DNA from: Spirogloea muscicola
Taxonomy: Eukaryota; Streptophyta; Zygnematophyceae; Spirogloeales; Spirogloeaceae
Assembly: GCA_009602725.1 (NCBI GenBank)
Contig: WELB01000072.1
Span: 583,085 to 611,448, forward strand
DNA length: 28,364 nucleotides
Direction of reading: 5' to 3'
In this document: positions 13,401 through 20,583 of the stretch, in pieces
Position numbering within the stretch: position 1 is the first letter of the stretch
How the letters are laid out: each line of letters begins with the position of its first letter
Translations under genes and position numbers: made by a program
Notes under the pieces: generated by a model
Databases searched by the model: none
The model's input: only the letters and a program-made list of their open reading frames with translations
Told to the model about the DNA's origin: nothing

Positions 13401-14972
13401 GCTAGGTGGGCTATCTCCTTGGACTGGGCGATCGTCATCCAAGCAATCTCATGCTTGACAGACATAGGTAACCAACTATGTCTGTTGCAAGCTGAAACAG
13501 GAGCAGCTTGTCTGCTGTTCCCAGTGCGCGAGATGGGAGCTTACTTTGTACTGTCAAGTGCTCACACATGACCATGTGCCATTCTGCAGTGGCAAGGTCA
13601 TCCACATCGACTTTGGGGACTGCTTTGAAGCTTCGATGAATCGGGAGAAGTTCCCAGAGAAGGTCAGCACTCGGAGTGTATGCTGAGGACCCGATCTGCT
13701 TTTATGACAGCCATCCAAGCATGCAGAGTGAATATAGGAAATACATTATCTAGGTGCGTGCAAGTCGCCTAGCAGCTGACTTGCGAAGGAGGACCAACAT
13801 AAGTATAGTGAGTACTGCACCATCTTTGCAAGCACTGCATCAGATTTAGGTCAGGCAGTACTGCTCAGAGTGCATATGTGCATGCAGGTGCCATTCCGGC
13901 TGACCAGGATGCTGGTGAAAGCGATGGAGGTGAGCGGCATTGAGGGAACCTTCCGGTTCACATGTGAGGACGTAATGCAGGTCCTGAGGACCAACAAGGA
14001 CAGCGTCATGGCCATGATGGAGGTGCGAAGCAATCTCTGTTTCTAGCGGGCCTGGTTTGAGATGTTCACGCTGAGCATTGCCTGTGGTTGTCTTGAAACA
14101 TGTGTGCCACTTGGGGAGAGGTAGCCCTGACGAGGAAGTGAGCCCATGATGCAGGCCTTCGTCCACGACCCGCTCATCAACTGGCGCTTATTCAACATCA
14201 ACGACACTCCACATGCGACTGCTGGCGGAGCCGGAGGGGGCGGCATCCGGCCCGCAAGCAACGACGAGCACAGCAACTTGCCATCGCCGCCGCAGCGAGG
14301 CGTGCGAGAGCGTGAGCTTCTGCAGGTCCGCACTTCGTGCCACCTTGGGTCCTTCGGATGTTCCTTTTTAACTTAGAATGCTGGCGCCGTCGAGTCTCAC
14401 ATGCGCGGTATTTCCTCATGCTTCAAAAGCTGTGATGTGACCAAGTGAGTCCTTCCCTCACGTGCCTTGTGTGCTGTGGCCTGCGTCGAGCCAGGCGGTG
14501 GGGCAGCTGGGCGACGCCAACGAGGTGCTGAACGAGCGCGCGGTGGCGGTGATGACGCGCATGAGCAACAAGCTCACGGGGCGCGACTTTGTGCCGCTGG
14601 GCCTGCAGCCGTCGTCCCAGGCGGGTGGCAGCGCCGGCCAGGCGCCGACCGTGGGGCCGGCGAGCCTGGGGTCCGGCCCGCCGGGGCCCGCGGTGAAGCG
14701 GACGAGCAGCATGGAGCAGGGGTCCGGCGGCGGCGGCGGCGGCGCCAGCGGTGCGGCGGGGCGGGAGGGCGAGGCGGGGCTGGGCGTGCCGACGCAGGTG
14801 CAGAAGCTGGTGGCGCAGGCGACGAGCCACGAGAACCTGTGCCAGAGCTACATCGGGTACGCGCGCGGCCCGCGGCGGCGGCGACGTCGGGCGGCGGCGG
14901 CGGCAATGGCGGCGGCGGGGGGACTGACGCGGCGGCGGCGGCGCGGGTGGCAGGTGGTGCCCGTTCTGGTGA
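442..14972 (+). CDS. TOR: Target of rapamycin (TOR) serine/threonine kinase, 48 exons
   Basis: This is the catalytic subunit of TOR complexes, a PI3K-related protein kinase that couples nutrient and energy status to translation, growth and autophagy. The start chosen is the ATG at 442 (protein begins [10 protein letters not shown]), where similarity to plant TOR begins; the frame is open further upstream but does not look conserved. The 48 modelled exons total 7851 nt, a multiple of three, giving about 2616 residues; Arabidopsis TOR is about 2480. Order: HEAT repeats (about 1-1260), FAT (about 1319-1915), FRB (about 2030-2125), kinase (about 2160-2450), FATC (about 2586-2616). Kinase residues are intact: K2201 in [14 protein letters not shown]2352 and N2357 in GDRHPSN, D2371 in HIDFGD. 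Extra length comes from low-complexity Gly/Ser inserts. Three introns have GC donors. Exon coordinates are listed in the block entries below. Confidence 0.96.
7600..7647 (+). repeat. Imperfect tandem duplication in a TOR intron
   Basis: A 19-bp unit beginning TCTGTATTCGTGTGCTGAT at 7600 recurs at 7629 with one mismatch, a 29-bp period, within the intron 7497-7670. The second copy ends 23 bp before the acceptor. Confidence 0.8.
7671..11011 (+). other. TOR: TOR exons 24-34: FAT domain
   Basis: These exons encode the FAT helical clamp that wraps the kinase. Modelled exons: 7671-7895, 8021-8131, 8283-8344, 8470-8567, 8666-8775, 8877-9080, 9208-9273, 9443-9511, 9736-9987, 10256-10619, 10782-11011. 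Landmarks are [56 protein letters not shown] then [52 protein letters not shown] and [17 protein letters not shown]. Exon 33 carries a Ser/Leu-rich insert (about 10430-10530) between VWSLGGE and [12 protein letters not shown] that is longer than in plant TOR as I remember it. Confidence 0.92.
11133..12012 (+). other. TOR: TOR exons 35-37: end of FAT and FRB (FKBP12-rapamycin-binding) domain
   Basis: Modelled exons are 11133-11645, 11756-11836 and 11938-12012. The FRB begins at [20 protein letters not shown] and ends at [14 protein letters not shown]. The serine corresponding to human mTOR S2035 (in [12 protein letters not shown], residue 2049 here) and the tryptophan corresponding to human W2101 (residue 2115, AWDLYYHVF) are both present. 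The rapamycin-contact surface therefore looks intact. Whether the organism is rapamycin-sensitive also depends on its FKBP12, which is not in this window. Confidence 0.93.
12168..14022 (+). other. TOR: TOR exons 38-45: PI3K-like protein kinase core
   Basis: Modelled exons are 12168-12234, 12362-12522, 12689-12862, 12960-13088, 13220-13303, 13406-13467, 13590-13662 and 13888-14022. In order they give [112 protein letters not shown] and [20 protein letters not shown]. All catalytic and metal-binding residues are present. Intron 12863-12959 uses a GC donor (AAG then GCAATG). The alternative, a GT donor downstream at CATGTCTG, would insert extra residues in a region that is length-invariant in plant and animal TOR, so I prefer GC. 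Confidence 0.94.
12546..12573 (+). repeat. Two-copy 14-bp tandem repeat in a TOR intron
   Basis: The unit GCTTTGGTCCCAC(T/G) occurs twice in direct succession within the intron 12523-12688. No function is suggested. Confidence 0.75.
14155..14972 (+). other. TOR: TOR exons 46-48: C-lobe end, linker and FATC with a 19-nt last exon
   Basis: Modelled exons are 14155-14325, 14495-14856 and 14954-14972. Exon 46 gives [14 protein letters not shown]. Exon 47 gives [20 protein letters not shown] and KLTGRDF, then a Gly/Ala/Ser-rich linker with a polyglycine run, then [19 protein letters not shown]. The donor at 14857 (GG then GTACGCG) and acceptor at 14953 (GGTGGCAG) join a split Gly codon to TGG TGC CCG TTC TGG TGA. 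This restores the FATC terminus IGWCPFW and a stop, the ending of plant TOR. Without splicing the frame runs on as an Arg/Ala-rich tail with no WCPFW. Confidence 0.93.
14857..14953 (+). other. TOR: Last intron of TOR (97 bp) before the FATC-tip micro-exon
   Basis: The intron is 97 bp, extremely G+C-rich and made mostly of GGC/CGG triplets, with no good polypyrimidine tract before its AG. It contains no in-frame stop, so a retained-intron transcript would extend the protein with an Arg/Ala-rich tail instead of ending at WCPFW. Because 97 is not a multiple of three, the final exon would then be read in the wrong frame. Confidence 0.85.
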
Positions 14973-15001
14973 GCGGCGAGGAAGGCCCGGGCGGGGGTTG
15001 G

Positions 15002-15002
15002 N
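15002..15002. other. Single N, probably a collapsed assembly gap
   Basis: One undetermined base lies between the TOR stop (14972) and the first visible TMEM87 coding sequence, in GGC/CCG-repeat-rich DNA. The TOR 3' UTR and the TMEM87 promoter, 5' UTR and start codon would have to fit in a few tens of bases, which suggests that more than one base is missing here. Confidence 0.6.
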
Positions 15003-18000
15003 TTCCCGGCGGCTGCCGGCGGCCGCCACCGCCGCCGCCGCCGCCGCGCTGTGCTTCGTCGTCCTGGAGCTGCTGGCCGGCCCCGCCGACGCCGCTCAGC
15101 ACATGTACTCGGGCCGCTTCAAGGACAACGTGATCTACGCCCCCTCCTCCCTTCTCTTGCTTCTCTTGGCGCTCGCCTGGCGCCTCCGCCGCGCCGCCGC
15201 GGCGCTCTGCGGGCGGGCCGCTCACTGCTGCTTGCGGCTCCCGTCGTTTGCAGCCCCGGTATCACCAGCCGTACTACCACTATGACGGCGGCCACGAGGG
15301 CCTATACGCGTCGCGCAGTGGCCCCATCCAGAGCCACTTCTCCAGCACGCGCCCCCAAGTTGCCGACGGTGGCTCCTACATCAGGTCAGAATCAGAGCCA
15401 ACTGCAGGGCTCCCCAAACCCCGCGGTGTGATCATGTGGTGACCAACTTTGACCAGCCTCGTTCAGCGCCTAATCCTTCTGGCGCGAGCATTGCATGAAT
15501 CTTCTTCCAACTTGCCTGACCTCGCAGCCAGGTATATTCGCAGTGCCTGCATGTGTGCCATGGTTCTCGAATCCAGCGTGTTTGCGACAGCAACTCCATT
15601 GCATTCTGGGCTCAACCATGGCAGATACTGAGCCGTCTTTGCAGCAACGAGACGCGAGCGCTGGAGCCAGAGAAATCTACCGTCAAGCTGATGTGGAGCC
15701 TTTGCTGCTATGCATTGTCTGCAGGTTACAGCATCTGGCTTTCCACAGGACCAATGCAACGGCATCCAAGTACAAGCATTCAGACACTCACACTGGACTA
15801 GTGCAAGCTGTTCTCTTTGAGGTCCATGACTTTGGCAGGAAAGTTTTCTACTCAACCAGTCTCAGAACGTACTTGTGCTGCACCGAGGCCCTGAAGAGTC
15901 GCAATCAGTGCCAGGAGCTGAACGAAGTGATTGTGAACAAGTCGGTGGACGATAAGGTACGGGGCACAGTCAGCTGACGAATCATCTGTCGCAAAATTTC
16001 AAGTGTATAACAGATTCTTGAGAACCTCGTCGCAGCATTGTCCTGCTTGCCATGACTGATTTGACAACAATATCGTCCGCAATCGCTCTGCAGTGGCCGC
16101 ATGTGGAGTCATACTACTTCCAAGGCACAGAGCTGGATTTGAAAGTTGCTGATACGACCTTCCAGATCGACAAGACCGGCATGTATTTCCTCTGGTTCGT
16201 AACCTGCGACAGAAACTTGTATGAAGACTTGACAATATCAGGACTGAGTACCTGGAAGAATCCTGGGGGTTTCCTACCTGGCATGAAGGTTCCCCTGCTC
16301 TCCTTCTACGCTCTCATGTCCTTGGTAAGCCCATGCTACACAGCTTGACTGTCAGAGGCCTGCTCATGCCTGCTTGCTCCAGCAAGATAAGAAACCGGAA
16401 TGCAATATAGCTGTTGGGTGACAGTATTGTACTTTCTAAGGCATGCGGCAGATTTTTCTGGAGATGTACAATGAAGACCTTCTATTTGGCACTTCAATGT
16501 CCTCGAGGGGTTCCCTTGCCGGTTGCTGTGCAGGCTTACTTACTTCTTGGTGTACTTTGGCTGCTCCAATATGCTCGATACTGGAAGGACATCCTTCAGC
16601 TGCAAAACTGCATATCAGCAGTATTGGCTCTAGGAATGATGGAGATGACAATGTGGTACTTCGACTATGAGAATTTTAACCAAACGGGAAAGAGGCCTGT
16701 TGGTATCACAATCTGGGCTGTCACGCTGGGAGCAATTCGGAAAACTGTCTCTCATATGCTCGTCCTTGTCGTCTCAATGGGGTTTGGAGTAGTCCGCCCT
16801 ACACTTGGTGGATTGTCTATGCAGGTCTGCTGCTATGCCAGCCACTTTGACCTCTTTGAGAGTGGTATATGACATAGCAATGAGAAGGGGCTGCTCATTA
16901 GATGCCAGCAGCTGATTGCACATGCAATAACAGCCCTGTGTTACCTCAGTGAGACTTGGTATGAGATTGAAGGGGCACTTGTTGGTGTTGCGGGGAATGA
17001 GACGATTGATCTAACACTAGGGCTTGGACTGTTTGACAGAACGGACATTCTTTCCTTGATCAATCATAGCGTTCAGTTGCCTGCTTAGTAAGGATGAATG
17101 CTCTTGAAGATGGAAGGAAATATAATGCACGGATCACTGATCAGCATCTGACTTATCTGCATGGCAGGTGATACTGTTTGGAGCAACATACTTTGTAGCA
17201 ACAGAGGTTCTGGAAGTCTGGGAGCACGTTGGCACCATCTCTGACCTTTACAAACTGGAGAAAGCTTTCCTAGTCCTGCCAGAGTCTGTGCTGGAGGCTA
17301 TCTTCATATTGTGGATCTTTACCTCGCTGTCCAAGACTCTTGCGCAACTTCAAGTACGTATGTGCTTGCTTTCACCGATAGTGGACTAGGCAGCCTTGTA
17401 GGCTAGCTTTGCACATCACACATGGAGAAAGTGAAAGTGAAAGTGAAAGTAAAGAGAGCATGTTGAGTGCACTTTGTGCCTGAAGCTATTTCTTGGCAGA
17501 TGACACCCTTTTACTTTCTTCTCCAGGCACGGCGACAGGTCGCAAAGCTTGACTTGTATCGGAGATTTACCAACGCCCTTGCCATAGGTGTGCTTGTGGC
17601 TGTTGCCTGGATTGGATATGAGGTAAGCAAAGAGTGTTGCCACTGTCTGCATGTATGTTGTAGCTTGCTTCTTCAGGTGCTGATGCTTTATTGTCCTCTG
17701 TTGCCTGCTGAGCTGAAGTGGACAGCACTGAGTCCTGGTTGCATCATTTTGATCCTTCATCTACTTGCAGATTTACACAAGCAGGTTCGACCCACTAGGC
17801 GCCTGGGAAAGACTTGAGATCATCACCCACTTTTGGGACGTGCTCTCATTTCTCCTCCTCGTCACGATTTGCGTGCTCTGGGCACCAAGTCAGAATTCCA
17901 CAAGGTGGGTGCGCAACTTGTGCCAGTGCTGAATTTAGATTCTTGGCGCTGCTTGGTGCCTTGCTATGCTGAAGTGGCAAGGGCGTGACTGTACTGTCTT

Positions 18001-18346
18001 TATCAGAATGGAGTGACTATGACAGTGAGTATAGGTGGCAATGAGGTGGCGATTGTGTTTGGCCTGTTCTCTCTCTTCGAGGCCTCCGCGTCTCCAGGTT
18101 GCACGCCTGATCATGTGATAGCATGCATTGCATTGGCATGCATCCAGGTATGCGTACTCCGAGGATGTGCCTGATGATGGTGCTGATGAGGAGGCAGTGG
18201 CGCTGACAACATCGGCGGGCGGTGGTGGGGGAAAGACGTTTGAGGGGGACGAGAAACCTCCAAAGGAGCAGCGAGGGGCTGCTGTCAACACGGACGTGTT
18301 TAGCTTAGACGACGATGCTGCTATCGAGGAGGGCAAGTTGGACTGA
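15003..18346 (+). CDS. TMEM87: TMEM87/GOST-family seven-transmembrane protein, 9 exons, 5' end hidden
   Basis: GOST-family proteins have a lumenal beta-rich GOLD-type domain followed by seven helices and act in the Golgi/endosomal system; animal TMEM87A affects endosome-to-Golgi transport and has been linked to ion conductance. Exons: ?-15129, 15254-15384, 15725-15956, 16094-16324, 16534-16824, 17168-17353, 17527-17622, 17771-17904, 18148-18346. The lumenal part has GGHEGLYASRSGP, LAFHRTNATASK, TGLVQAVLFEVHDFG, a CC pair (TYLCCTEA) and KTGMYFLWFVTCDRN. Helices follow in exons 4-8 with WKDILQLQNCISAVLALGMM, MGFGVVRPTLGG, LDLYRRFTNALAIG and ICVLWAPSQNSTRYAYSED. The tail is acidic and ends EEGKLD. 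This matches the plant branch of the family closely. Exons 2-9 give 499 residues plus stop. Exon 1 has a signal-peptide-like stretch (AAAAAALCFVVLELLAGPAD) but no in-frame ATG before the N at 15002. Intron 15130-15253 has donor AAC then GTGATC. Introns 15385-15724 and 16825-17167 hold nothing else I recognise. Confidence 0.9.
17424..17456 (+). repeat. (GTGAAA)n-type microsatellite in a TMEM87 intron
   Basis: A short tandem hexamer repeat of the form GAAAGT, about four units and then degenerate, lies in the intron 17354-17526, upstream of the acceptor at 17526. Confidence 0.85.
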
Positions 18347-18707
18347 CGCCGTGGCGGCCTGCGCAGCAGCCAGCCAGGCGTGGCGGAGGGAATTGCCCAC
18401 CATTCCAGCAGCCGCATCTTTCCATAGCCAGGCTTGCAAAAGGGACGGGGGTGAGGGCATGCCGGCGACGGGTGCAAGGCAGAGGAGGGGTGGGGCGTTG
18501 CAGGAGTGACCACTCAAATGGGTGGCCAGCCCCGAGGAGAGCAGGCGGCCCGCAGTAGCTGCGCGCTTTGCGCTCGTCGGCCCCTCTGCACCTAGGCCAG
18601 TCCTTGTCGGGCAGGCCTCTCACGGCAGCACTTCCAGAGCGCTGCGCCGCGGCTGCGGGAGGGAGTGGAATGTGTGTTCAGTGGTGGAGGGCCTGAGTGG
18701 CCAAGTA
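18347..18707 (+). other. 3' flank of TMEM87, no gene seen
   Basis: This G+C-rich stretch lies between the TMEM87 stop and the left edge of the MITE. The open frames seen here on both strands lack recognisable protein features. It probably holds the TMEM87 3' UTR. I see no clear polyadenylation signal. Confidence 0.6.
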
Positions 18708-19184
18708 CAGTCAAACCTTGTTATAGGCACCTCTCGATATAGGCACATTAGGGCAAAACCTTGATAGTGGCACCATTTTGCGGGAAGCACTTTTTTCCCC
18801 CGGCAAATGTGACTCGATACAGGAACGTGCCTGTATGTACAGGCACAGTTTTTCGGGGCAGATTCCCCCACTAGAAGTGCCTATATGAAAACAAATCAAC
18901 ATATCTCTCATATTCTCTACAGGGGTTAGGGTTGAGGTTTAGGGTTTAGGGTGTGGGGTTTAGGGTTGAGGTCTAGGGTTAGGGTCTAGTTTTTAAACCC
19001 TAACTAGACCCTAACCCTAAACCTAAACCCAAAAAGCCATTTTCAATATAATTTGATATATTGCTGATTGTCACGGTAGAAGCACATTTGGGGGCAATAG
19101 TGCCTCTACAACGAACAAGCACACCTCGATATAGTCACATATTTTCGCCAAACCGGCCGACGTGCCTATAACAAGGTTTGAATG
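18708..19184. mobile_element. 477-bp MITE, Tc1/mariner-pogo type ends, TA target duplication
   Basis: The left end (18708-18730, starting CAGTCAAACCTTGTTATAGG) and right end (19162-19184) are 23-bp inverted repeats with one mismatch. The element is flanked by TA at 18706-18707 and 19185-19186. CAGT-start ends with TA duplication are typical of the Tc1/mariner and pogo superfamily. No transposase frame is present, so it is non-autonomous. The interior has GGCAC/GTGCC motifs, a short palindrome at 18827-18846 (GTGCCTGTA and TACAGGCAC arms), a direct repeat of CTCGATATAG at 18733 and 19125, and a telomere-like core. It ends about 130 bp upstream of the C1-FDX start codon. The near-identical ends suggest a fairly recent insertion. 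Confidence 0.85.
18922..19031. repeat. Head-to-head telomere-like repeat inside the MITE
   Basis: Degenerate TTTAGGG/TTAGGG units run on the plus strand at about 18922-18989, followed by a short T-rich turn and C-strand units (CCCTAA, CCCTAAA) at about 18995-19031. The two arms can pair to form an imperfect hairpin. TTTAGGG is the common plant and green algal telomere unit. The location inside an element with intact terminal repeats means this is an interstitial tract and not a chromosome end. Confidence 0.88.
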
Positions 19185-19315
19185 TACTGTGGCAAGCACA
19201 TTGACAGACGTGCATGAGGCCAGGACAGGGAAGCAGGAGATGCTCGCGGCGCCCGACGGGGCTGGCCAGTTGGGGCCAAGGAAGAGAGGAGCGCGCGTCC
19301 CAGCTCCGCCCGGCC

Positions 19316-19893
19316 ATGGCCGCCCTGCCCGCGCTGCGCGCCCCGCCGCGGCGCCGCCGGCGGCAGCGCGCCGCGCGTGGCCGACCGCGTCGTCAACCTG
19401 GTGGCTATCGACCCCGACGGCGACCGCCACGCCGTCAAGGGCCTCGCCGGCCAGTCCCTCCTTCAGGTCCCCTCCCCGCCACGCTGCCGCATCCGCTGCC
19501 GCCGTCGCAGCTCCCCATCACGCGCTTGCGGCCTTGCGCGGCTCCAGAGGTCGCCATGGCTGCGGCAGCTCGACGTTAGAGGCAGCACTGTCTCACCACT
19601 ATCTTGGGGGGCGCCTCGCGCAGACGCTGATCCGCAGCAAGGTGCGGGGGACGGAGGACCACGACCTTGAGGAGATCGGGTCGTGCAACGGGACGTGCGA
19701 GGTGACGATCGCCAACGAGTGGCTGCAGCAGCTGCCGCCCAAGTCGGCGGCGGAGCACGAGCGCCTGGTGGCGGTGTCGGCGACCGGCGCTGTCAACTCC
19801 CACTCCCGCCTCGGCTGCCAGATCCGCCTCACGCCCGCGCTGAACGGCATGGTCGTCGCGCTCGTGGACCCCCGCCCCTACCACACCCTCTGA
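19316..19893 (+). CDS. C1-FDX: Complex I bridge ferredoxin-like protein (C1-FDX type), 2 exons
   Basis: The likely product is the ferredoxin-fold subunit that, in plants and some algae, bridges the membrane arm and matrix arm of mitochondrial complex I. Exon 2 (19624-19893) encodes TLIRSKVRGTEDHDLEEIG, SCNGTCEVTIANEWLQQLPP, SHSRLGCQIRLTPALNGMVV and ends at TGA. Exon 1 encodes RVVNLVAIDPDGDRHAVKG and SLLQ up to 19466. The 157-bp intron 19467-19623 joins SLLQ to TLIRS in frame. The Cys pattern is reduced: C-x3-C plus a distant C, not the four Cys of a classical [2Fe-2S] adrenodoxin, as I recall for plant C1-FDX. The best start, ATG 19316, gives an Arg/Ala-rich mitochondrial presequence ([20 protein letters not shown]), but it is one frame off from RVVNLV. 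No in-frame ATG exists after the stop at 19215. A base error in this GC-rich stretch is the simplest explanation. Confidence 0.72.
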
Positions 19894-20583
19894 CACCGCA
19901 CCCTGAGCCTTCGCCTTCACCACTACCCTTCACCTTCTAGCGGCAGGCAGAGGCGCTCAGCTGCCGACCGGGACTGACAAGCAGGTGAAGTCAGCGCAGC
20001 CCAGTTGAGCCCAAGCTTGGGCACCGCGGCTCAAGCAGAGCTGCAACCAGCGCAGGCCTTGACTTTTGGCTAAAGTAGCTGTAGTAGGTGTGTTCAGCAC
20101 TCGGGCATTTCCGGTCGCGCCATGAGGTTTTGCATCGATCAATGTTGCGGCCGTGAGAATGTCCGAGCGTTTGGGCTGGCCTCGAAACCTGACAGGCAGC
20201 CAGCCTGAGCTGCCAAGCCGTGTGCTGCGCGCTAGATGTACACACAATTGACGGGAGGGATACTCTGCCACAGCTAGCAGCAACTTTTATAGCAGTGAAA
20301 GGAAGTCATTCCACAGGGGACTGCTCAGATTGCATAGTTGTGCTCATTCCTTTATGACCAATGTGAAGGCTGGGCAGGTATCTCATGACTCTTACACAGT
20401 GACACAATAGGTTCTGCTATATGGCTTCTCAGCAAGGACAGGCATCTGCCATGCTGATCACCTACGGCAATCACTACACACTGAAGAAGTGCTTCCAGCG
20501 GCCATGCTGCGTGCAGCAGGTACTCAGTTGGGGCACCATGCCCAGGGCTGAGCCAGGTCTGCATTCAAGCTGCAGCAAGACTG
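19894..20583. other. Convergent 3' flanks of C1-FDX and the metallophosphoesterase
   Basis: No gene is seen in these 690 bases. They should contain the 3' UTRs of the plus-strand gene on the left and the minus-strand gene on the right. A TGTAA on the minus strand at 20396-20392, about 190 nt past the metallophosphoesterase stop, matches the green algal polyadenylation motif but may be chance. Confidence 0.55.

Noticed and set aside
14462-15285. Two long overlapping open frames spanning the TOR end, the N and TMEM87 exon 1
   Set aside because: They arise because GGC/CGG-rich DNA lacks stops. The TOR frame ends properly after splicing at 14972, and TMEM87 uses only the final part of one of these frames.
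18922-19031. Telomere at this position
   Set aside because: The repeats are degenerate, short and in two opposing orientations, and unique coding sequence continues on both sides.
19162-19893. Single 243-residue frame across the C1-FDX locus
   Set aside because: Only its 3' part matches the ferredoxin fold. The 5' part is the wrong frame for the conserved first exon and includes MITE sequence and the intron.
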